From contig VAZF01000327.1 of the NCBI GenBank assembly GCA_005888425.1, forward strand, positions 1-8,139: a stretch of DNA of 8,139 bases, written 5' to 3'. Made by a program: the position numbers and the translations under genes. This stretch comes from Alphaproteobacteria bacterium (GTDB lineage: Bacteria; Pseudomonadota; Alphaproteobacteria; ATCC43930; CGMCC-115725). The notes under the pieces are model-generated. The model had not been told where the DNA came from. It made no database searches and worked only from the letters and a program-made list of their open reading frames with translations. Below, piece by piece: positions 1-5,075 of the stretch. Each line of letters starts with the position of its first letter. Positions within the stretch are counted from its first letter, which is position 1.

Positions 1-760
1 GGTACTTGCCGTCGCGGTAGAATTCGCTGGCCGCCGGATCGAGCGCCAACACCACATCCTCGCCGGGCTTGTACCCCGCGGCCTCGATCGCCTGCATGAC
101 AAATCCGAGCGCCGCGTCGGCCGAAGGCAGGTTCGGCGCGAAGCCACCCTCATCGCCGACATTCGTGTTGTGCCCGGCATCGTGCAGCTTTTTGCGCAAC
201 GCGTGGAACACCTCGGAGCCGATGCGGATCGCCTCCGCCACATCGGGCGCGCCGACCGGCATGATCATGAATTCCTGGATGTCGATCGGATTGTCGGCAT
301 GCACGCCGCCATTGACGATGTTCATCATCGGCACCGGCAAGGTGCGGGCGAAGACGCCGCCGACATAGCGGTAGAGCGGCTGATCGAGCTCGGCCGCTGA
401 CGCCTTCGCGCAGGCGAGGCTGACGCCGAGCACCGCATTGGCGCCGAGCCGGCTCTTATTGGGGGTGCCGTCAAGCTCGATCAGCGTGCGGTCGATCGCG
501 AGCTGATCGGCGGCCTCGAAGCCGGAGAGCGCATCGAAGATCTCACCATTGACCGCGCCGACCGCCTGCTGCACGCCGCGGCCGCCATAACGTTGGCCGC
601 CGTCGCGTTTCTCGACCGCCTCATGCGCCCCGGTCGAGGCGCCCGACGGCACCGCCGCGCGCCCGACCGCGCCGCTATCCAGCGTGACCTCGACCTCGAC
701 GGTCGGGTTGCCCCGGCTGTCGAGGATCTCGCGGGCATGAATATCGGCGATCGCGCTCAT
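1..760 (-). CDS. eno: Enolase, 3' end cut by the window edge
   Basis: Enolase (2-phosphoglycerate hydro-lyase) interconverts 2-phosphoglycerate and phosphoenolpyruvate in cytoplasmic glycolysis; in many bacteria it also joins the RNA degradosome. The frame opens at ATG 760-758 and runs off the left edge, giving 253 codons of a family that is usually near 425 residues. The start is the family's usual one (MSAIADIHAREILDSRGNPT), with GAGG at 769-766, five bases before the ATG. Visible landmarks are the flexible active-site loop SGASTGAHEA (residues 39-48), GANAVLGVSLA (106-116), the MNIVNGGVHADN segment (146-157), the catalytic acid in VGDEGGFAPN (Glu204, equivalent to E. coli Glu208) and the first magnesium ligand Asp241 in LALDPAASEF. 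The catalytic Lys and remaining metal ligands lie outside the window. No frameshift or odd residue is seen. It is last in the tpiA-secG-pyrG-kdsA-eno run, and its PEP product is the KdsA substrate. Identification is firm. Confidence 0.97.
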   Translation of the reverse strand, partial: MSAIADIHAREILDSRGNPTVEVEVTLDSGAVGRAAVPSGASTGAHEAVEKRDGGQRYGGRGVQQAVGAVNGEIFDALSGFEAADQLAIDRTLIELDGTPNKSRLGANAVLGVSLACAKASAAELDQPLYRYVGGVFARTLPVPMMNIVNGGVHADNPIDIQEFMIMPVGAPDVAEAIRIGSEVFHALRKKLHDAGHNTNVGDEGGFAPNLPSADAALGFVMQAIEAAGYKPGEDVVLALDPAASEFYRDGKY

Positions 761-784
761 CGGGGCCTCGCAACCAAAAAAGCC

Positions 785-861
785 GTCGTCCCGGCGAAGC
801 CGGGCCCGCCGTTCAGCCGCTGAAAAGCGGATAAATGGATCCCGGCCTTCGCCGGGATGAC
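785..861. repeat. REP-like palindromic repeat between kdsA and eno
   Basis: Two arms face each other. The left arm (785-804, GTCGTCCCGGCGAAGCCGGG) pairs with the right arm (841-861) with one G-T wobble and one single-base bulge. Between them lies a small hairpin, CCGCT-GAAA-AGCGG (817-830), with a GNRA-type tetraloop. The left arm can also fold alone as CCCGGC-GAA-GCCGGG (790-804). The core GTCATCCCGGCGAAGGCCGGGA is a dispersed intergenic repeat that I recognise from many alphaproteobacterial genomes. Read on the minus strand, the long stem is followed after three bases by a run of six T (781-776), which resembles an intrinsic terminator. The function is inferred: transcription or mRNA 3'-end control, or simply a dispersed repeat. 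Confidence 0.8.
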
Positions 862-914
862 ATTTACTGGATCGGCGTCAAGAAGCGAAGCAATCCGGCC
901 CGATACTCGCTCGC

Positions 915-1763
915 TCAGCCAAGACTTTCGTACGCCTTCGCCTTTGCGACGCGGTCCAGGGCGACGAGCGTTTCGATCAGCTCGGGAAGCGCCTTCAGCG
1001 GCAGCATCGTCAGAGCTTCGGCGGTCGCGGCGCGGTCCGGATCCTCGTGCGTCTCGAGGAAGATCGCGGCAACCCCGATCGCGGCTGCGGCGCGCGCCAA
1101 CACCGGGCCGAATTCGCGCTCGCCGCCCGAGCGGTCGCCGAGCCCGCCCGGGGTCGCTACGGCATGCGTTGCGTCGAACACGACGGGGTAGCCGGTCTGG
1201 GCCATGATCGGCAGCGCGCGCATGTCAACGACCAGTGTGTTGTAGCCAAAGCTTGCGCCGCGCTCGCAGAGCAGGATTTGCTCATTGCCGGTCGAGGCGA
1301 CCTTGGCGGCGACATTCTTCATGTCCCAGGGCGCCAGGAACTGGCCTTTCTTGACGTTGACCGGCTTGCCGGTCTTCCCGGCGGCCAGTAGCAGATCGGT
1401 CTGGCGGCAGAGAAACGCGGGTGTCTGCAACACATCCACGACCTCCGCCACCGGAGCGCATTGCTCGGGTGTGTGGATGTCGGTCAGCACCGGCAGACCG
1501 GTGCGCTCGCGCACTTCGGCGAGGATCGGCAACCCGGCCTTAAGCCCGATCCCGCGCTCCCCGCTGATCGAGGAGCGGTTCGCCTTGTCGAAGGAGGTCT
1601 TGTAGATCAGCCCGATATCGAGCTTCTGCGCCATCTCGGCGAGTGCGGCGCTCATTTCCAGCGCATGGCCGCGCGACTGGAGGGTGTTGGGGCCAATGAT
1701 GAAGACGAGCGGCAGATCGTTGCCGAGGGTCAGGTTTCCGACTGAAACATGCCGCGCCTGCAT
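915..1763 (-). CDS. kdsA: 2-dehydro-3-deoxyphosphooctonate aldolase (Kdo-8-phosphate synthase)
   Basis: KdsA condenses phosphoenolpyruvate with D-arabinose 5-phosphate to give Kdo-8-phosphate, the first committed step towards the Kdo of LPS inner core; it is a cytoplasmic TIM-barrel enzyme. The product has 282 residues, normal for the family. The ATG is preceded by GGGGGA eight bases upstream (1777-1772). Visible motifs are YKTSFDKANRSS near residue 55 (substrate binding), VNVKKGQFLAPWDM (PEP-binding Lys), ERGASFGYN, FDATHAV with His200, GGxGDRSGGER, and FLETH with Glu237. Residue 26, in IIGPNTLQS, is Asn. Asn here marks the metal-independent class (E. coli Asn26), whereas metal-dependent enzymes, including most alphaproteobacterial ones I know, have Cys. 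The usual DGPN motif that supplies the fourth metal-site residue (E. coli Asp250) reads AEALT here, with Glu249 at or near the Asp position. The identification is safe; the metal class is an inference. Confidence 0.96.
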   Translation of the reverse strand: MQARHVSVGNLTLGNDLPLVFIIGPNTLQSRGHALEMSAALAEMAQKLDIGLIYKTSFDKANRSSISGERGIGLKAGLPILAEVRERTGLPVLTDIHTPEQCAPVAEVVDVLQTPAFLCRQTDLLLAAGKTGKPVNVKKGQFLAPWDMKNVAAKVASTGNEQILLCERGASFGYNTLVVDMRALPIMAQTGYPVVFDATHAVATPGGLGDRSGGEREFGPVLARAAAAIGVAAIFLETHEDPDRAATAEALTMLPLKALPELIETLVALDRVAKAKAYESLG

Positions 1764-1783
1764 CGTACAAATCCCCCAAAGAA

Positions 1784-1902
1784 CCCCTCACCGTCCTCGG
1801 CTTCGCCTCGGACACCCTCTCCCCGCTAGAGCGGGAAGAGCGCCTTAATTGCGCACAATAACTCCCTCTCCCCGCTTGCGGGGAGAGGGTTAGGGTGAGG
1901 GG
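1784..1902. repeat. Paired inverted repeat element between kdsA and pyrG
   Basis: The element is bounded by CCCCTCACC (1784-1792) and its complement in GGGTGAGGGG (1893-1902). Inside the right half is a perfect hairpin, CCCTCTCCCCGC-TT-GCGGGGAGAGGG (1864-1889). The left half holds a decayed version, CCCGCT-AG-AGCGGG (1822-1835), plus another hairpin at 1793-1813 (GTCC..GGC-TTC-GCC..GGAC). The right half (CCCTCTCCCCGCTTGCGGGG plus AGAGGGTTAGGGTGAGGG) matches a dispersed intergenic repeat that I recognise from many proteobacterial genomes. The whole looks like two copies of one unit in head-to-head orientation, with extra sequence in the left copy. It lies just after the pyrG stop on the minus strand, and neither hairpin is followed by a T run in that direction. 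Confidence 0.75.
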
Positions 1903-1910
1903 CAAAATCT

Positions 1911-3539
1911 TTACACCAGGCGGGACTGGTCGACCGCGGCCTTGACGAATGACGTGAAGAGCGGGTGCGGGTCGAACGGCTTCGACTTCAGCTCCGGGTG
2001 GAACTGCACGCCGACAAACCAGGGATGGTCCAGGATCTCGACAATCTCAGGCAGCAATCCGTCGGGCGACATCCCGGAAAAGCGCAGCCCCGCCGCTTCG
2101 AGGCTGTCGCGATAGGCGATATTGACCTCGTAGCGGTGACGGTGCCGCTCGCTGATCCGGTCGGCACCGTAAATCGCGGCGACGCGGCTTTCCGGGTCGA
2201 GCACCGCGTCATAGGCCCCAAGGCGCATCGTGCCGCCGAGATCGCCATTGGCCTCGCGTTGTTCCAATTCGTTGCCGCGCATCCACTCGGTCATCAAACC
2301 GATGACCGGGTGCTCGCAGGGGCCGAACTCGGTCGAGCCGGCGCCCGACAGCCGCGCCAAATGCCGCGCCGCCTCGATGACCGCCATCTGCATGCCGAAA
2401 CAGATGCCGAAATACGGGACGTTGCGCTCGCGCGCGAAACGTGCCGCCTCGATCTTACCCTCGGAGCCGCGCTCGCCGAAGCCGCCGGGGACGAGGATCG
2501 CGTGCACGCCTTCGAGCTGCTGCACCGCCTCGCTCTCGGTCTCAAAGACCTCGGAATTGATCCAGTCGAGCTTGACACGGACATTGTTGGCGATGCCGCC
2601 ATGGGTCATCGCTTCGGCGAGCGATTTGTAGCTGTCAGGGAGATGCGTGTACTTGCCAACGATCGCGATGTTGACCTCGCCCTCGGGCCGGCGGATGCGG
2701 TCGACGATCGAGTTCCAGCGGGACAGATCGGGCTCGCGCGCCTGAAGCCCGAAATGGGCGCAGACTTCGCGGTCAAAGCCTTCGGCATGATAGGAGCCGG
2801 GAACCGCGTAGATCGTGTCGACATCGATCGCCGGGATGACGCGCGATTCGCGCAGATTGCAGAACAGCGCGATCTTCTTGCGGGCGCCGTCCGGGATCGG
2901 GCGCTCGCAGCGGCACAGCAGGATATCGGGCTGGATGCCAAGCCCCAAGAGCTCTTTCGCCGAATGCTGGGTCGGCTTGGTCTTGAGTTCGCCGGCCGAG
3001 GCGATCCACGGGACCAAGGTGAGGTGCACAAAGCACACGCGCTCGCGGCCGAGCTCGTTGCCAAGCTGGCGGATCGCTTCGAGGAACGGCAGGCTTTCGA
3101 TGTCGCCGACCGTGCCGCCGATCTCGCACAACACGAAATCCTCGTCGGAAAGATCGGCGGTGATGAATTCCTTGATCGCGTCGGTGACGTGCGGGATGAC
3201 CTGCACTGTTGCGCCGAGATACTCGCCGCGGCGCTCGCGCGCGATCACGGTCGAATAGATGCGGCCGGTCGTCACGCTGTCGCTCTTGCGGGCGGCGACC
3301 CCGACATAGCGCTCGTAATGGCCGAGATCGAGGTCGGTCTCGGCGCCGTCATCGGTTACGAAGACCTCCCCGTGCTGGTAGGGGCTCATCGTGCCGGGAT
3401 CGACATTGAGATAAGGGTCGAGCTTCCGGAGGCGCACCTTGAAGCCGCGCGCCTGCAGCAGCGCGCCCAGCGCCGCCGAGCACAGACCCTTACCGAGTGA
3501 GGAGACCACGCCGCCGGTGATAAAGATGAACCGCGTCAT
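1911..3539 (-). CDS. pyrG: CTP synthase (glutamine-hydrolysing)
   Basis: CTP synthase makes CTP from UTP, ATP and glutamine, the last step of de novo pyrimidine nucleotide synthesis; it is a cytoplasmic tetramer that can polymerise into filaments. At 542 residues it is full length (E. coli about 545). The N-terminal amidoligase domain (about 1-270) has the P-loop GGVVSSLGKG (9-18), RKLDPYLNVDPGTMSP, the magnesium ligands Asp71 (TDLDLGHYER) and Glu139 (CEIGGTVGD), and the TKPTQHS segment. The class I glutamine amidotransferase domain (about 288-535) shows the oxyanion-hole PGGFG, nucleophile Cys380 in YFGICFGMQ, and His514/Glu516 in VQFHPE. The start is the family's canonical MTRFIFITGG; upstream there is only a weak, close AAAGG three bases from the ATG. 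In this neighbourhood its CTP would serve CMP-Kdo formation downstream of KdsA. Nothing unusual is seen. Confidence 0.98.
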   Translation of the reverse strand: MTRFIFITGGVVSSLGKGLCSAALGALLQARGFKVRLRKLDPYLNVDPGTMSPYQHGEVFVTDDGAETDLDLGHYERYVGVAARKSDSVTTGRIYSTVIARERRGEYLGATVQVIPHVTDAIKEFITADLSDEDFVLCEIGGTVGDIESLPFLEAIRQLGNELGRERVCFVHLTLVPWIASAGELKTKPTQHSAKELLGLGIQPDILLCRCERPIPDGARKKIALFCNLRESRVIPAIDVDTIYAVPGSYHAEGFDREVCAHFGLQAREPDLSRWNSIVDRIRRPEGEVNIAIVGKYTHLPDSYKSLAEAMTHGGIANNVRVKLDWINSEVFETESEAVQQLEGVHAILVPGGFGERGSEGKIEAARFARERNVPYFGICFGMQMAVIEAARHLARLSGAGSTEFGPCEHPVIGLMTEWMRGNELEQREANGDLGGTMRLGAYDAVLDPESRVAAIYGADRISERHRHRYEVNIAYRDSLEAAGLRFSGMSPDGLLPEIVEILDHPWFVGVQFHPELKSKPFDPHPLFTSFVKAAVDQSRLV

Positions 3540-3761
3540 GGACCTTTACAGTAAAGCAAGCGGCATACCCATCCCACGGGAAAACCGCGGCCACAGCTAT
3601 TCGGCCGCAAACTCCTTCTGAATCAACTCTCTACGCGTCGAGACTCTCGAGCCCGCCAGCGGCCGATTGCCGGCCGCCCCGGGCTCGCCCCGAAGGGCGG
3701 GGGCTTCGATCAGCCCGGCATTCCCTCGCCGAAACGGCGATTCGGCGGGATCGCCGCGCGA
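3540..3761. other. 222-base intergenic region between secG and pyrG
   Basis: No supportable gene lies here. It is GC-rich with several small dyads: TCGCCG-AAA-CGGCGA (3726-3740) just after the secG stop, CGCCC-CGAA-GGGCG (3686-3699), and a wider pair CCGGGCT (3679-3685) with AGCCCGG (3712-3718) enclosing it. None is followed by a T run on the minus strand, so none makes a convincing intrinsic terminator. The base composition becomes more AT-rich at 3601-3635. The gap is long enough to hold a pyrG promoter, but I can offer only a weak candidate, TTGATT (3626-3621) and CGAATA 17 bases downstream (3603-3598) on the minus strand. Confidence 0.5.
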
Positions 3762-4133
3762 TCAGCGGGCGAGGGGCGCACTCGGCTGCCCCGGCAAGGA
3801 CGGCGGCGGCGCCCCCGGCAGCGCGGGCACCTGTGGCGCGGCCGGCGACGGCGCCAGCGGCGCGACGGGACCCGACGGCGCTTCGTCGACCAGCGAGCGC
3901 GGCGCGCGTCCGGCATTGCTCAGCATGACCAGCGCAATGCTGGTCAAGAAGAACAGGCCCGCCAGCACCGCCGTCGTGCGGGTCAACAGATTGGCGGTCG
4001 AGCGGCCAGTCATAAAACCGGACATGCCGCCCCCGCCCATGCCAAGGGCGCCGCCTTCACTTTTCTGCAACAGCACGACCCCGATCAGCGCGATCGCGAT
4101 AAAGACGTGAACAACAAACAGCAGAACGATCAT
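3762..4133 (-). CDS. secG: Protein-export translocase subunit SecG
   Basis: SecG is the small non-essential subunit of the SecYEG translocon in the inner membrane and aids protein export and SecA cycling. The 123-residue product has the family layout: a first membrane segment at about 2-22 (IVLLFVVHVFIAIALIGVVLL), then the hallmark QKSEGGALGMGGGG (about 23-36), the loop SGFMTGRSTANLLTRTTA, a second membrane segment (about 54-73), and a proline- and alanine-rich hydrophilic tail to the end. Such a low-complexity Pro/Ala tail is common in alphaproteobacterial SecG. The ATG at 4133-4131 is chosen because it begins the first helix; there is no strong Shine-Dalgarno upstream (only GC-rich GGCGCC). 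It sits between tpiA and pyrG on the same strand, an arrangement seen in many bacteria. Confidence 0.95.
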   Translation of the reverse strand: MIVLLFVVHVFIAIALIGVVLLQKSEGGALGMGGGGMSGFMTGRSTANLLTRTTAVLAGLFFLTSIALVMLSNAGRAPRSLVDEAPSGPVAPLAPSPAAPQVPALPGAPPPSLPGQPSAPLAR

Positions 4134-4230
4134 GGGCGCCGCGGCGGTGTCGGGGATTGCGCCTTATGTAAGCGCTTCGGCCGCCAATAACCAGCCGCTC
4201 CAGCGGCGGCGCGGCATTTGAGCCGCACCC
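4134..4230. other. 97-base tpiA-secG intergenic region with small dyads
   Basis: No gene is seen. Directly after the tpiA stop, on the minus strand, come two short inverted repeats: GCGGC-ATTTGA-GCCGC (4211-4226) and GCCGCT-CC-AGCGGC (4194-4207). Neither is followed by a T run, so a terminator is not supported; they may simply reflect GC-rich sequence. No clear secG promoter can be read. Confidence 0.4.
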
Positions 4231-4962
4231 TTATTCGCAGGCCTGCGCGATGGCCCAGAAATCATCGGCTTTGAGGCTGGCGCCGCCGACCAAGGCGCCA
4301 TCGACATCCTCGAGCGCCAGGATTTCGCCGGCATTTTTTGGGTTCACCGAGCCGCCATAAAGAATGCGGGCATCCAACGGGACGCGGGCGCGGATCGCCG
4401 CGTGCATCTCGGCGATATCGGCCATTGTCGGGGTCAGCCCTGTGCCGATGGCCCAGACCGGCTCATAAGCGACGATCAGGTTCTGTGACGTCGCGCCGTC
4501 CGGCAACGAGCCGGCGATCTGAGCCTCGACGACCGACATCGCGCGGCCTCCCTCACGCTCGGCGCGGATCTCACCGACGCAGACGATCGCGATTAGCCCG
4601 GCGCGCCATCCTGCCAGCGTCTTGGCCCGGACATCGGCATCGGTCTCGCCGCAGGTGTGGCGGCGCTCGGAATGGCCGACGATCGCATGGCTGCAACCGG
4701 CATCCTTCAGCATCTCGGCGCTGATACAGCCGGTGAAGGCGCCCTTCGGCTCGGCATGACAGTCCTGTCCGCCCAGCGCAACATCGCTGCCGGCGAGCGC
4801 CTCGCCGACCACGGCGAGCAATGTCGCCGGGGGGCAGACCAGGAGCTCGCAACGATGCGGCTGCCGAGCCCGCGCCACGACATTCCGCGCCAGGGCGAGA
4901 GCGTCGGCGCGCAGCCCGTTCATCTTCCAGTTGCCGGCGACAAGCCGTTTTCGCTCAGCCAT
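4231..4962 (-). CDS. tpiA: Triosephosphate isomerase
   Basis: TpiA interconverts dihydroxyacetone phosphate and glyceraldehyde 3-phosphate in glycolysis and gluconeogenesis; it is a cytoplasmic dimeric TIM barrel. The ATG at 4962-4960 gives 243 residues and places Lys13 (NWKMNG), His97 (AIVGHSERR) and Glu167 (AYEPVWAIGTG) as the catalytic set, followed by lid loop 6 (about 168-178) and the phosphate-binding YGGSVNPKN and GALVGGASL. The start is fixed by AGGGGG at 4974-4969, six bases upstream; an in-frame GTG at 4980 would lie upstream of that site and add six residues unlike the family. One oddity: loop 3, normally GAxTGE or GAxTGD, reads GAFTGC with Cys79. The protein is also rather cysteine-rich (eight Cys). 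The gene is first in the minus-strand run and divergent from the ppiD-like gene. Confidence 0.97.
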   Translation of the reverse strand: MAERKRLVAGNWKMNGLRADALALARNVVARARQPHRCELLVCPPATLLAVVGEALAGSDVALGGQDCHAEPKGAFTGCISAEMLKDAGCSHAIVGHSERRHTCGETDADVRAKTLAGWRAGLIAIVCVGEIRAEREGGRAMSVVEAQIAGSLPDGATSQNLIVAYEPVWAIGTGLTPTMADIAEMHAAIRARVPLDARILYGGSVNPKNAGEILALEDVDGALVGGASLKADDFWAIAQACE

Positions 4963-4968
4963 TTCTAA

Positions 4969-4974
4969 CCCCCT
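4969..4974 (-). promoter_or_regulatory. Ribosome binding site of tpiA
   Basis: AGGGGG on the minus strand sits six bases before ATG 4962. It decides in favour of that ATG over the in-frame GTG at 4980, because the GTG would lie upstream of the ribosome site. Confidence 0.7.
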
Positions 4975-5005
4975 GCACACCAGCGAGGCCGATGCCGGCG
5001 ACCCG

Positions 5006-5034
5006 TTGCGGCGCCGGCAGCCGCTCTCTATACA
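5006..5034 (+). promoter_or_regulatory. Predicted sigma-70 type promoter for the ppiD-like gene
   Basis: TTGCGG (5006-5011) and TATACA (5029-5034) are separated by exactly 17 bases, close to the housekeeping sigma consensus. A start of transcription near 5041 would leave a leader of about 35 bases before the ATG at 5076. On the opposite strand the same -10 block reads TATAGA (5031-5026), so it could overlap a tpiA promoter, but I see no good -35 for that direction. This is a prediction from sequence only. Confidence 0.5.
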
Positions 5035-5075
5035 TCCCGCTGTACGATCACCTCCACGATCACATTGGCACGCCG

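Noticed and set aside
835..1207. Two plus-strand frames of about 117 codons over the end of kdsA
   Set aside because: Both are antisense to kdsA, start inside or beside the repeat, and give Ser/Arg/Ala-rich translations without motifs.
1864..1889. Perfect hairpin after pyrG as a standard intrinsic terminator
   Set aside because: The stem is strong, but on the minus strand it is followed by AGTTATTGTG rather than a T run, and it matches a dispersed repeat, so I list it as a repeat only.
1965..3500. Plus-strand open frame of 511 codons across pyrG
   Set aside because: It lies wholly antisense to a clear CTP synthase. Its low-complexity Arg/Ala/Asp-rich translation has no recognisable domain, and long antisense frames are expected opposite GC-rich coding sequence.
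3439..3621. Plus-strand 60-codon frame in the secG-pyrG gap
   Set aside because: Most of it is antisense to the start of pyrG, it has no convincing ribosome site, and the sequence has no recognisable feature.
3597..3761. Open stretch in frame after the secG stop, ending in ELIQKEFAAE and a TAG
   Set aside because: The roughly 54 codons follow a plain TGA with no start codon of their own and no sign of recoding. The translation is not recognisable and the third-position bias is unremarkable for GC-rich DNA, so chance openness is the simplest reading.
4963..4980. GTG start at 4980 for tpiA
   Set aside because: It lies upstream of the AGGGGG ribosome site (4974-4969), which serves ATG 4962, and the extra residues do not resemble the family.
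4821..5075. Longer N-terminus for the ppiD-like gene, up to 85 more codons
   Set aside because: It would overlap the start of tpiA antisense and put an Arg/Pro-rich stretch before the canonical membrane anchor. The predicted promoter at 5006-5034 and family alignment favour ATG 5076.
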